Shown: positions 49,393-58,560, counted from the first letter of the stretch. The stretch is 64,000 bases of DNA from Dictyobacter kobayashii (GCF_003967555.1 NZ_BIFS01000001.1:868001-932000), one strand, 5' to 3'. Notes: generated from the letters alone by a model not told the origin. Numbers and translations are program-made.

Positions 49393-50237
49393 ATGACTTA
49401 TCTTATTACCGGTGCCACAGGCTCTGTAGGCAATTCCATCGTGACCCAGCTTCGCGCCCTTGGGCAGGAGGTTCGTATTGTCACTCGTGATCTAGACAAA
49501 GCCCCTGTTGGGGTAGAAGCTCTTCAGGGTGATTTTACGAAAGGGATTTGTCCTCCAGGGCTTTTGAAGGTGTGAACCGAGTGTTCCTATTCCCTGCACA
49601 GGGGGGCGTCGATGCCTTCTTAAAGCAGGCGAAGACAGCCGGGGTGGAACAGATAGTTGTACTCTCCTCGCTGGCTGCAGCGATGGAATATGAGCGAGAC
49701 AAAACGTCCGTGAGTGCGCTGCATCATCTTGCCATCGAGAAAGCGGTCATGGCCAGCGGCATTCCGTATACGTTCCTGCGCCCGGGAAGCTTTGCTAATA
49801 ATCTGCTGTTTTGGGCATACTCCATCCAAACTGGAGCTACCGTCTATGAACCCTATGCCAACTCTGTCCAGGCACCCATCCATGAAGCGGATATTGCTGC
49901 CGTTGCCGTAGTTGCGCTTACGCAAGATGGACATCAGGGAAAGACATATCCACTGACGGGACCCCAGGCACTGACGCGACTCGAGCAACTGAACTGTATT
50001 GGAACGGCTATTGGCAAGCAACTTCATTTTCAAGAGATTCCTGTCGACGCCTTCCAGAAGGAGATGGAGAAGTACATGCCTCTCCCTGTCATCAAGATGC
50101 TTCTGGACTACTGGTCGGATACTGTCACCGTTCCCGATGTGGTGCTCCCTACCGTCGAGCAGTTAACCTCCCATAAGGCACGTACACTCGCGCAGTGGGC
50201 AAAAGACCACGCATCAGACTTTTCCCCTTTCGTATGA
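49393..50237 (+). CDS. NmrA-like NAD(P)-binding protein (frameshifted)
   Basis: About 281 residues. The N-terminal Rossmann motif is YLITGATGSVGNSIV; VVLSSLAA, the YERDKTSV region and IPYTFLRPGSFANNLL are typical of NmrA/SDR-atypical proteins, which sense or reduce via NAD(P). The frame breaks at the G run 49543-49545: adding one G gives GDFTKGDLSSRAFEGVNRVFLF, matching the family. It is probably intact. Substrate is unknown; related proteins are quinone oxidoreductases or redox regulators. AAGGAG precedes the ATG. Confidence 0.85.
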
Positions 50238-50342
50238 ATTGAGGGGATTTGAATCAGGTTCGGTTGTAGTTCAAGCACTCAAAAATCAGGCACTTGAGAG
50301 GGCAATTCTCAAAAACCGTCCGGAATTTAAGCGAACCGTGAG

Positions 50343-50396
50343 TTATCAGGGGGAAAACCTGTGCTAAGCGCTTAGCACAGGTTTTCCCCCTGATAA
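50343..50396. repeat. Perfect 54-base palindrome
   Basis: Two 27-base arms with no loop (TTATCAGGGGGAAAACC... to the same on the other strand), centred on AAGCGCTT, between converging genes. It may serve as a terminator, though without T-runs. It lacks the modules of families A and B. Confidence 0.85.
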
Positions 50397-50512
50397 TCTT
50401 GTCGCCCCTAATTGCTAGGAGAGAAGAGAGAAGGCAAAGTCCATCCATATGAAGAGTGACATGCTTTACGAGTGGGGAATGGAAGCGGGTATTAAAGCCC
50501 GCAACTAAGGGT

Positions 50513-50896
50513 TTAGCTATCTTTTTTAAGGTCTTCAGAAGTTTCGATGATATATTCGGTATGTTGCACCCGCATGAGCAGGGTCCGTACCTCATTCACT
50601 TCTTGTTCGAGGGTAATGACCTGGCGGCGCATCTGAAGTATATGACGAATGCCAACGGCATTGACGCCTTGATTGGCCAGCTCTGCAATTTCTTGTAGAA
50701 TAGCCAGATTCTCGTCTGAATAAAGCCGATTTTTGCCATCCTGGCGTGCAGGATCAAGCAGGCCGGCTTCTTCATAGCGGCGCAAGGTCTGCGGAGGTAT
50801 ACCAACTAACTGCGAGACCACACCGATAGAATACTTGGGAAGGCGCCGATGCTCATCATCACTCATCGACTGGGATACTTTGGAACGTCGCTTCAT
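50513..50896 (-). CDS. MerR-family transcription regulator, HspR-like
   Basis: About 127 residues. The N-terminal winged helix is YSIGVVSQLVGIPPQTLRRYEEAGLLDPARQDGKNRLYSDENLAIL, close to HspR, the repressor of heat-shock genes. ANQGVNAVGIRHILQM follows as in HspR, then a coiled coil (LEQEVNEVRTLLMRVQ). The ATG at 50896 has AAGGAGG 7 bases upstream. Proximity to dnaK and hsp20 supports the HspR call; it is still inference. Confidence 0.8.
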   Translation of the reverse strand: MKRRSKVSQSMSDDEHRRLPKYSIGVVSQLVGIPPQTLRRYEEAGLLDPARQDGKNRLYSDENLAILQEIAELANQGVNAVGIRHILQMRRQVITLEQEVNEVRTLLMRVQHTEYIIETSEDLKKDS

Positions 50897-50941
50897 GGTA
50901 AAACCTCCTTCTAGCTGGCCACCTTCGTTATCACGGAAAAC

Positions 50942-50968
50942 GAGCATGACAAAGCGGTTGTCATGCTC
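50942..50968. promoter_or_regulatory. Candidate operator upstream of the HspR-like gene
   Basis: Perfect 11-base arms GAGCATGACAA and complement, 5-base gap, between the promoter (TTGACA at 51023-51018 on the minus strand, with TATTAT 15 bases on) and the ATG. The placement fits an autoregulatory site. It is not the classical HspR box. Confidence 0.5.
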
Positions 50969-51168
50969 TTTTATGGCCGCATTATTTTTTGTAATCATAA
51001 TATAATTTAACATTTTTTGTCAAGTCACATAGACAAAAACCATCAAACATTAACTTATTTTGCTTCTATTTTCGACATTGCATCTCTATATATCCTCTGT
51101 TACCATAAAAGAGTATATCCTCACATGAGAATATATCGAACAATTCACCCGTCAAAGGAGAGTGTGCG

Positions 51169-52026
51169 ATGTTCACCAGTTTAGATCCCGGAGCCATTGG
51201 TATTTCTGTGTCTTTCGAAGAGGCACTTCAACTTGCCCGCAGCAATGGCTTTGAGGGCCTGGATTTGCCGTTGAAGGAACTGCTGACCCGCGCCCGGCAG
51301 ACTTCCGTGCAAGAAATTAAAGAGCGCTTACAAGAGGCACAACTCCGACCTGGAGCCTGGGGACTTCCTGTCGATTTCAGAGGAGATGAGGAGAGCTATC
51401 AGGCGGGCCTGGCACAGCTGCCGGCCTATGCCGAACTGGCACAGGCCCTGGGCAGTAGCCGCTGCTCGACCTGGATCCTGCCTTTTTCAGATACACGCGA
51501 TTATCAGGCCAACATTGAATTCCATGCCAGCCGCCTACGCCCCGTTGCCCAGATACTGGCCGACCACGGACAGCGTTTTGGACTGGAGTTTGTGGGGCCA
51601 AAGACGATGCGCGCAGGACATCGCTATGAGTTCATTTCGACTATCGCTGGTGGCCTTGAACTGGGTCAACAGATTGGTACCGGAAACACTGGTCTCCTGC
51701 TGGATAGCTATCACTGGTATACAGCCCATGGCAGCGTGGCCGAGATCCAACAACTGACCAATCAACAGGTTGTCTATGTGCACGTTAACGATGCACCTGC
51801 CGGCCGAGCCGTGGATGAGCAACTCGATAGCGAGCGTCTCTTGCCGGGAGCCAGCGGAGTTATCGATATCGCAGGCTTCTTACAGGCCCTGCAAAGCATT
51901 GGTTACGACGGCCCGGTAGTGGTAGAGCCATTCAACGCCGAGCATCGCGCCCTACCTTATGCGGAGCGTGCCAGAGCCACCCGCGAGAGCCTGGCTAAAA
52001 TATGGCAACAGGCTGGTTTACGCTAA
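51169..52026 (+). CDS. Sugar phosphate isomerase/epimerase family protein (TIM barrel)
   Basis: 285 residues of the AP-endonuclease-2-like barrel superfamily. Metal-site segments: GLEFVGPKTMR with Glu, LLLDSYHWYTAHG with Asp/His, VVYVHVNDAPAG with His/Asp, and GPVVVEPFNAEHR with Glu. Members include xylose isomerase-like and inosose dehydratase enzymes; the exact substrate cannot be named. AAAGGAG precedes the ATG. Confidence 0.85.
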   Translation: MFTSLDPGAIGISVSFEEALQLARSNGFEGLDLPLKELLTRARQTSVQEIKERLQEAQLRPGAWGLPVDFRGDEESYQAGLAQLPAYAELAQALGSSRCSTWILPFSDTRDYQANIEFHASRLRPVAQILADHGQRFGLEFVGPKTMRAGHRYEFISTIAGGLELGQQIGTGNTGLLLDSYHWYTAHGSVAEIQQLTNQQVVYVHVNDAPAGRAVDEQLDSERLLPGASGVIDIAGFLQALQSIGYDGPVVVEPFNAEHRALPYAERARATRESLAKIWQQAGLR

Positions 52027-52042
52027 CATCTAATAGATACTC

Positions 52043-52101
52043 ATGAATACGAAGCGGCGATGATCAGCAACATTTCCTGATCACTGCCGCTTCGTATTCA
52101 T
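52043..52101. terminator. Terminator-like hairpin between converging genes
   Basis: Outer arms ATGAATACGAAGCGGC and complement (16 bases), inner arms TGATCAG/CTGATCA. It separates the isomerase-like gene from hemD. Confidence 0.7.
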
Positions 52102-52110
52102 ACGTACAAG

Positions 52111-52917
52111 CTAAACCATATATTCAGCCAGGGCCTTGATAAGGTGGCCCATCTTTGGATGCTCTGGAATAACATGGGGGGTGACACCATATCCTTCTAG
52201 CACACCTGTACAGGTAGGTCCAATAGAAGCTACGATGGTTTTGCTATTCAGCGCAGCAGTCAACTCATAGCTGCAATCCAGTTCAGCAGCTATTACAAAC
52301 AGGTGACGCACCTGGATCTGGCTGGTGAAGACGATCGCGTCCACCTGTCCAGCGATCAGTTCACGTACCAGGGTGCGCAGAGCATCGGTATTGGTGGGCA
52401 GTTGCCATTCATACAGACAGAGCTCTTCTAATTGAGCTCCCCGCTCATGTAGAACAGCAGAGACCAGTTCGTTGCGCTCGCCATAGTGCACGATCCCTAC
52501 ACTTTGTCCCGCCACTTCAAAGGCACTTAGCGTCTGCAACAATTCAGTGCTGGTATAAGGTTCGGGGGCACTGGCCGCGATAGGGATCTGCTCCTTGCGC
52601 ACCACAGCCGAAGGTTTAGGTCCCCGGCAAATCACGGTGGTCTTACGCAGAGCATCGACTAATTCAGCCCGACGCCCCAGCTGGTCAGCCTCTTGCAAGA
52701 GTGCTTTAACGCCAACGCCAGTAAAAAATACCACAGTAGCAATCTGACCAGCGACTAAGCGGTCCACAAATGTGGCTACTGGTTGTGCGGCATTCAAGGA
52801 AGCCTCACGGACAGCTGGGACGCTCCAGGCTGTGCCACCATTACGCCGAATCAGATCAGCCATCTCATCACTCATGCGCGCTTCTAATACAGCGATGCGA
52901 GCTTCGTGAAAAGCCAT
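52111..52917 (-). CDS. hemD: Uroporphyrinogen-III synthase
   Basis: 268 residues. It closes the tetrapyrrole ring used for B12, heme and siroheme. HemD sequences are poorly conserved, but the two-domain pattern is clear: ATVVFFTGVGVKALL near residue 78, and late DAIVFTSQIQVRHLF and VASIGPTCTGVLEGYGV, the usual S/T-x-G-P near the active site. It is the last gene after cobT (50 bases) in the riboswitch-led B12 group. AGGAG precedes the ATG. Confidence 0.85.
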   Translation of the reverse strand: MAFHEARIAVLEARMSDEMADLIRRNGGTAWSVPAVREASLNAAQPVATFVDRLVAGQIATVVFFTGVGVKALLQEADQLGRRAELVDALRKTTVICRGPKPSAVVRKEQIPIAASAPEPYTSTELLQTLSAFEVAGQSVGIVHYGERNELVSAVLHERGAQLEELCLYEWQLPTNTDALRTLVRELIAGQVDAIVFTSQIQVRHLFVIAAELDCSYELTAALNSKTIVASIGPTCTGVLEGYGVTPHVIPEHPKMGHLIKALAEYMV

Positions 52918-52966
52918 GAGCTTACTCCTATTTTTTACTATACTCCACGTAAGTATACCAGAAATA

Positions 52967-54022
52967 TTATGCTTCTTTGTCGCTTACGCCTGCTTCAGCG
53001 AATGTAGACATTTCGCTGTGAGTGCGCAGGGCGCCTTCGATGATATGCATAGCCAGGACAGCACCGGTACCCTCGCCTAGCCGTAAATGGAGAGTGAGCA
53101 GGGGCTCCAGACCCAATTTTTCGAGGATCAGGCGGTGGCCACGCTCAACCGAGAGATGGCCGGCGAAAAGATAGTCTCGCGCAGCAGGAGCAAGAGCAAC
53201 GGCGACCAGGGCGGCTGCACTGGAAATAAAGCCGTCGATGATAACTGGAATACGGTGGGCGGCGGCAGCCAGGATAACACCAACCAGGCCAGCTATCTCC
53301 AGGCCACCCAGCTTTGCCAGCACATCTAATGGTTGCTCTACATCAGGAACATTGTGCGCGATGGCCTGCTCGATAATGCGCACTTTGTGCGTCAACTGCT
53401 GATCATCAATACCGGTACCACGGCCGGTGACATGTTCAGCTGGTACATTCAATAAGCTGGCGGTAATTGCACTGGCCGCGGTTGTATTGCCAATACCCAT
53501 TTCCCCGGTGGCTACCAGATCCACACCCTGCGCAGCCAGGTTTTCCATCACCTCGATACCAGTAGTAATCGCCTGCAACACCTCAGCCTGACTCATCGCT
53601 GCTTCACGTGCCATATTGGCGGTGCCACGGCGCACTTTACGCGACAAGAGTTGGGGATGTTCCAGGTCGGCCGCCACACCGATATCAACCACCGTGACAT
53701 CCGCCTGCGCCTGCCGTGCCAGTGCGTTGATGGCCGCGCCACCGGCCAGGAAGTTAAGTACCATCTGCGGTGTGACATCCTTTGGATAGGCGCTCACACC
53801 TTCGGCGGTTACCCCATGATCAGCCGCCATTACAACTACCGCGCGCCGCTGTACAATTGGTGTCACGCTTCTGGTGATACCAGCCATCTGCACAGCTACC
53901 TCTTCAAGGCGACCCAGACTGCCAGCCGGCTTGGTCAGTTGCGCTTGCCGTGCCCGCGCCTGCTCGATACTGTCAGTATCAAGTGCAGTAATCTTCGCCA
54001 TTACATCATATATATCAGTCAT
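52967..54022 (-). CDS. cobT: Nicotinate-nucleotide-dimethylbenzimidazole phosphoribosyltransferase
   Basis: About 351 residues. It activates the lower ligand base of B12. Typical stretches: LTKPAGSLGRLEEVA, VVMAADHGVTAEGVSAYP, ATGEMGIGNTTAASAI and LRLGEGTGAVLAM, where the Glu is the catalytic base. Start MTDIYDVMAK at 54022 fits the family; upstream codons to 54076 do not. The next gene upstream is cobO, with a hairpin between. Confidence 0.95.
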   Translation of the reverse strand: MTDIYDVMAKITALDTDSIEQARARQAQLTKPAGSLGRLEEVAVQMAGITRSVTPIVQRRAVVVMAADHGVTAEGVSAYPKDVTPQMVLNFLAGGAAINALARQAQADVTVVDIGVAADLEHPQLLSRKVRRGTANMAREAAMSQAEVLQAITTGIEVMENLAAQGVDLVATGEMGIGNTTAASAITASLLNVPAEHVTGRGTGIDDQQLTHKVRIIEQAIAHNVPDVEQPLDVLAKLGGLEIAGLVGVILAAAAHRIPVIIDGFISSAAALVAVALAPAARDYLFAGHLSVERGHRLILEKLGLEPLLTLHLRLGEGTGAVLAMHIIEGALRTHSEMSTFAEAGVSDKEA

Positions 54023-54050
54023 AAAAATACCTTCTTCATATACAATTTTC

Positions 54051-54079
54051 TGTTTGCTTTCTGTGAGAGAAAGCAAACA
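54051..54079 (-). other. Hairpin between cobO and cobT
   Basis: Perfect 11-base arms TGTTTGCTTTC and complement with a 7-base loop in the 68-base gap. It might tune cobT expression or stabilise mRNA; no T-run for termination. Confidence 0.6.
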
Positions 54080-54090
54080 GGCAAATAGAA

Positions 54091-54726
54091 CTAGAAATCT
54101 ATGCCCTTCTGGGCCAGGATACCTTGGTGATAAGGATGTTTGATCTCGGTCATTTCAGTGACAAGGTCAGCATAATCGATCAAAGCCTGAGGGGCGTCGC
54201 GCCCGGTAATAATGATATGCATTTTAGGATTGCGCGCCTTTAAGGTCTCCAGCACCTCGTTAACGTCCAGCCAACCATAATTGATCGCATAAGTGATCTC
54301 ATCCATAATCACCACATCATACAGATCGCTCTCGACCTTGTCGCGGCAGAGCTGCCAGCATTTTCTGGCCAGGGCTTTATCATGCTCCAGATCCTCGCTG
54401 TTCCAGGTGAAACCTTCGCCCAGTGGAATGATCTCCACACCCATCTTTTGGGCCGCCCGTACCTCTCCCCACTTGCCGGTCTGTGATTTCAAAAACTGCA
54501 GCATCACCACACGCAGCCCCTGTCCCCAGGCACGAAATAGTACACCCAGGGCGGCCGTGGTCTTACCTTTACCATTACCGGTATTGATAATCACCAGTCC
54601 TTTCGCTGGTTTGCGCTTGGCACGCATTTCGGCCTGCTCCTTGCGAATACGGGCACGGCCCTCTTCAGTTAATTCTTCAAGTTCACCAGACTCAAATTGA
54701 GTCTCGGCATAGTTTTGCTCTTCCAT
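54091..54726 (-). CDS. cobO: Cob(I)yrinic acid a,c-diamide adenosyltransferase (CobO/CobA type)
   Basis: 211 residues. It adds the adenosyl group to cobalamin precursors, making the form needed by NrdJ. The P-loop is VIINTGNGKGKTTAALG near residue 46, followed by FLKSQTGKWGE, and late DVVIMDEITYAINYGWLD. An acidic N-terminal extension precedes the P-loop. It is the second gene of the riboswitch-led group. Confidence 0.95.
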   Translation of the reverse strand: MEEQNYAETQFESGELEELTEEGRARIRKEQAEMRAKRKPAKGLVIINTGNGKGKTTAALGVLFRAWGQGLRVVMLQFLKSQTGKWGEVRAAQKMGVEIIPLGEGFTWNSEDLEHDKALARKCWQLCRDKVESDLYDVVIMDEITYAINYGWLDVNEVLETLKARNPKMHIIITGRDAPQALIDYADLVTEMTEIKHPYHQGILAQKGIDF

Positions 54727-54802
54727 TATTTTTATCCTATTCCACCATGACGTTATCAGTATAAAAAGTAGCGCAGGGTTTCAGGAATGAAACCAGCTAA
54801 TC

Positions 54803-55806
54803 CTATACGCTGGCCGTACAATAATCCGGTAACGCCCCTGAAAATTTATCGGGATGAACAACCTGGGCCAGGCAGCGCAGACCCTGTACAATACGTGGCC
54901 CTGGACGCTGCATAATATCAGAATTGAGACGATAGACATGATGAGATTTTACCGCATCAATACCACCCCAGTTTGCGCGTTTATACACTGCAGATGGTTG
55001 ACCGCCATAAAGGGGGTCTTCAGTAAGAATAATGTATTGGGGATTGGCAGCGATAATTGACTCATCGGTTACCTGCGGATAGCCTCCATTGCTGATATTG
55101 CTATGAAATATATTGGCGATATTGGCATACTGGGCCATCTCATCACCAAAGGAGCCACCACCAAAGACATAGGGCTTTCCAGGTGTACTATTATCAACTT
55201 CAAGCAGAGTTTTAGTAGCTGGCGTACCTTTCACCTGGCTCTGGATCTGGGCAATCTGTTGTCTCATTTGCTTCACCAGCGGCTCGGCCACCTCTTCGGT
55301 ATGCGTTAAACGGCCAACCAGCTCAATCTGATCCAGGGTCTGGGCAACATTGGGCGAAGGGAGATCAACTACTTGCAACCCCAACTGAGATAACTGGTTA
55401 TCATAGTTCTTGGACAGCCCCCCGAACTCAATACCAGGTCTGGCTTCAACGCCACGATGCTTTCCACATTAATACCTGAACTACTGGAGACCTTTTTGAT
55501 AGATGCCAGAGAAGCGGGATAATTAGTAAAAGCATCCACGCCCACTACACGATTCTGCAGTTGTAAGGCGCCTAAGATTTCGCTGACGCTGGGTGCCAGC
55601 GACACAATACGCATGGGAGCAATTTTCGGGATCACAATCGGGGTCCCGTACGCATCCAACGCAGGGGTAGGCGTAGATTGTACAGTAGTGGCCGGGGTAG
55701 CACTCGACGGCTGGGAAGATTCACCCTGTCCACAAGCAGCCAGGGTCAACAGTAAGCCCAGTAACAAGACCGTTAATAAACGAAATGAGATGACATGGGT
55801 GCGCAT
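54803..55806 (-). CDS. btuF: Cobalamin/corrinoid ABC transporter substrate-binding lipoprotein, BtuF-like (frameshifted)
   Basis: About 334 residues. A lipoprotein signal (LLLGLLLTLAACGQ, lipobox LAAC) is followed by a Ser/Thr/Pro linker, then MRIVSLAPSVSEILGAL, GVDAFTNYPASL and ESIVALKPDLVLSS, typical of BtuF/FhuD-like binding proteins. The frame breaks at the C run 55418-55423 (G run on this strand), one base short; fixing it gives LSSGGLSKNYDNQLSQLGLQVVDLPS. The permease and ATPase are not in the window. The riboswitch upstream supports a corrinoid substrate. Confidence 0.88.
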
Positions 55807-55924
55807 ACACTCGTATCCTTCTAGCTAACGCCCACAGTCACCTCGCGAAAAATAGTAGCCAGCCCAAGACAAAAAGAGATAAGACAGGAGAATGCCTTGG
55901 TAGCTCGCTCCTTTTACGCGAAGG

Positions 55925-56105
55925 ATGAAGAGCATAACTCACCAGGCAGGTCTCCTGACTTCTGGCAATACTTATCCGGCCTTCCCGTTCATATACCGAA
56001 CAGTGGCATTGAGGCAATAAGCATGACGCCAGTTACAGTAGCGCGACTGCGTCGGATTTTCACCGACTTCCCTATTCTGCCAAGACAGCTTGTCTTGACC
56101 ACCTG
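55925..56105 (-). promoter_or_regulatory. Cobalamin (B12) riboswitch
   Basis: Read on the minus strand: GGGAAGTCGGTGAAAATCC, GCTACTGTAAC, AATGCCACTG, GGGAAGG and the B12 box AGTCAGGAGACCTGCC (55960-55945), in the correct order and spacing. It should turn off btuF-cobO-cobT-hemD when adenosylcobalamin is plentiful. It lies about 120 bases before btuF. Confidence 0.96.
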
Positions 56106-56185
56106 ATGAAATAAAAATGTAGAGTTATTTACATCAGGTAGTATACAAAGCTTTATCTACTCATGTCAATGCGCAAAATGGTACT

Positions 56186-56343
56186 CACAGGGCTTTTTAC
56201 TGTTCCTCTTTGGCGCCTGCGGCGCCGGGTTGGGAATATGGAGTGTGTTTCGCGGCCGCCCACCAAACACACTCCATACCTGAAAGAATGGACATCGGAT
56301 CGCTTGCTCATGATCTCTGGACGAACATTACAAAGCCCTATGG
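56186..56343. mobile_element. Family B palindromic element, copy 3 (core partly deleted)
   Basis: 158 bases, with terminal inverted repeats CACAGGGCTTTTTAC and TTACAAAGCCCTATG. It has the conserved GGCGCCTGCGGCGCCGGGTTGG, then a core whose right arm is complete (GCCGCCCACCAAACACACTC) but whose left arm lost about 10 bases. Conserved tail CCTGAAAGAATGG and ATCGCTTGCTCATGATCT matches copy 1. It lies between the riboswitch and the next gene's stop. Confidence 0.78.
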
Positions 56344-56359
56344 CACGCACGATTTTATA

Positions 56360-57388
56360 TTAATAGCCACGCTCACGATCAACTGCATTATAGAGTGGCT
56401 CGCCTTTGACGTAACGGCGCAGGTTTTCAGTGAAAATCATGGCCACTCGTTCATCATAGTGAGGAGTCATTCCTGAGATGTGAGGGCTCATGAAAACATT
56501 GGGGATACCAAACAAGGGACTGCTGGAAGGTAGCGGCTCTTCGGTAAAAACATCCAGGGCTGCCCCGGCAATCTCTTTTTCTTTCAAGGCGTGAATCAGA
56601 TCCGCTTCATTGCAGACATCTCCGCGAGCGATATTAACAAAGAAGGTTGTATCTTTCATGGCCCGGAAAGCCGCCGCATCAAACATACCTCTAGTGTCAG
56701 GAGTCAGTGGTACCGCGGCCACGACTACATCACTCTCAGCCAGCGCCTGGTGAAATTGATCTTTGGGATAGTAATGATCGGGTAGCTTGCCCTCTGGATC
56801 ACCGATATCAGGGAAAATGAAGCCATGATCTCGATGATCGGGTCGCTGCTCCATAGCAATGATACGCATGCCAAAAGCCCTGGCAAGTCTGGCAACCTCA
56901 CGACCGATGCTACCGTAGCCAACTACATTGAGCGTCTTGCCACGTAGCTCTTCAGGCATAAACAGGTTGCGCCCTTGCTCATCAGGCCATTGTCCTTTCT
57001 GCTTCCACTCTTCAAAACGCGGGAATCGATGGAACCAGGCCAGCATGGTAGTCAAGGTATATTCAGCAATATTGACGGCATGCACACCACTGGCGGTAGT
57101 AATGGTAGCCTTAGACTGCGCTAAAGGACTATCAAAGGCCTGATTGGCTCCGGCGGAATAGAGTTGGACCCAGCGCAAATTCGGAGCTTGCTCAGGCGTA
57201 GGGAAAGTATTCAAAGTAAAGAGGATCTCAACTTCTTTCCATAGCTCATTGGAAATATCTCCAACCTTAGCCCAGGGCCGCGACTCCACATGGAAATCGG
57301 GCGCAATCTCTTGGATGCGCGCCTTCCAACTATCTTCCAACCGTGCGGTCACCAGGATGGTGCGCCCGGAATTATCTGTCTGCTTCAC
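56360..57388 (-). CDS. D-isomer-specific 2-hydroxyacid dehydrogenase
   Basis: 342 residues. It reduces or oxidises 2-hydroxy/2-oxo acids with NAD(P). The NAD motif is LNVVGYGSIGREVARLA near residue 153, the Arg is in VNIARGDVCNE, and the late catalytic His is in MSPHISGMTPHYDER. The GTG start at 57388 has GGAGG 8 bases upstream. Substrate unknown; the sequence resembles the glyoxylate/hydroxypyruvate reductase-like branch. Confidence 0.87.
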   Translation of the reverse strand: MKQTDNSGRTILVTARLEDSWKARIQEIAPDFHVESRPWAKVGDISNELWKEVEILFTLNTFPTPEQAPNLRWVQLYSAGANQAFDSPLAQSKATITTASGVHAVNIAEYTLTTMLAWFHRFPRFEEWKQKGQWPDEQGRNLFMPEELRGKTLNVVGYGSIGREVARLARAFGMRIIAMEQRPDHRDHGFIFPDIGDPEGKLPDHYYPKDQFHQALAESDVVVAAVPLTPDTRGMFDAAAFRAMKDTTFFVNIARGDVCNEADLIHALKEKEIAGAALDVFTEEPLPSSSPLFGIPNVFMSPHISGMTPHYDERVAMIFTENLRRYVKGEPLYNAVDRERGY

Positions 57389-57645
57389 AACAAAATCCTC
57401 CAGACATGTTTTCTTCTATGTTATCACGCATAGAACCCACTCAATAGATTAAAGGATGGTCTGTATGCTAAGCATATTGATAACAACACCCTGTTATAAT
57501 CAGACACTTAAAAACCATACTAAGAGCAAATTCAAAAATATCTAACCTGATAGCGCTGCTCATTCGTACTACAGTTAAGAGATAAGCATTTTCTATGACT
57601 ATAAGCAAATTCACCATAGGATCATCCATAGCATAAGGGGATTAA

Positions 57646-58560
57646 ATGAAACACCCTTCATTACGTTTATACATGTTTTTGTCGATAGCTGCTGCACTGG
57701 TAACTATGGCAGTAAAGTTTATCGGTTATTTTTTAACAGGTTCGGTGGGTTTATTTTCGGATGCGGCTGAGTCGATAGTGAATCTGGTTGCGGCACTCGT
57801 GGGCCTCTGGGCATTAATCCTGGCTGAACGCCCTGCTGATGAAGACCATACGTATGGACATACCAAATCCGAATACTTTTCTAGCGGCGTTGAGGGTGCG
57901 TTAATCCTGGTCGCGGCACTCATTATTGCGGTGGAAGCTATCCCGCGCCTTTTTCATCCCGAGCCAATAGAGCAAGCCTTCGTGGGTCTGTCATTCTCTG
58001 TTGTCGGCGCGATTATCAATGGGGTGCTCGCCTGGTTTATGCTGCAGGCAGGCCAGAAGCAGCGCTCCATTACCTTGCAAGCCGATGCCCACCACTTATT
58101 TGCCGACGTGGTTACAACCGTTGGGGTTCTGATCGGTGTTCTGCTGGTAGCTATCACTAAATGGTATATTCTTGATCCTATCGTAGCACTGCTGGTCGCG
58201 ATCAATATTATCTGGACAGGAGTCAAACTTTTACGCCAGACAGGATTGGGATTGCTCGATACTGCCCTGCCCGGTGAGGATATTGAGGTCATAAATAAGG
58301 TTATAGATATCTATCGTGAGCAAGGTATTGATTTCCATGCCTTACGTAGTAGGATGGCGGGGCGCAGGCGCTTTGTATCTTTCCATGTGATTGTGCCAGG
58401 AAAATGGACTGTTCTGAAAGGACATACTATTTGTGAAGAGATTGAAATGGCTATTCATAAGGCATTGCCAGATAGTACGGTGTTTACTCATCTTGAACCA
58501 CAAGAGGATCCTGTTACATTTCAGGATATGGAGTTGGATAGGAGTCCTGTCCTGGAATAA
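57646..58560 (+). CDS. Cation diffusion facilitator (CDF) family metal efflux protein
   Basis: 304 residues with six membrane helices. Helix 2 holds VGLFSDAAESIVNL and helix 5 ADAHHLFADVVTTVGV, which form the metal site (D-x3 and H-x3-D). A cytoplasmic domain with FHALRSRMAGRRRFVSFHVIVPG follows. Metal is probably Zn2+, Fe2+ or Mn2+. AAGGGG precedes the ATG. It converges with cobU. Confidence 0.9.
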   Translation: MKHPSLRLYMFLSIAAALVTMAVKFIGYFLTGSVGLFSDAAESIVNLVAALVGLWALILAERPADEDHTYGHTKSEYFSSGVEGALILVAALIIAVEAIPRLFHPEPIEQAFVGLSFSVVGAIINGVLAWFMLQAGQKQRSITLQADAHHLFADVVTTVGVLIGVLLVAITKWYILDPIVALLVAINIIWTGVKLLRQTGLGLLDTALPGEDIEVINKVIDIYREQGIDFHALRSRMAGRRRFVSFHVIVPGKWTVLKGHTICEEIEMAIHKALPDSTVFTHLEPQEDPVTFQDMELDRSPVLE

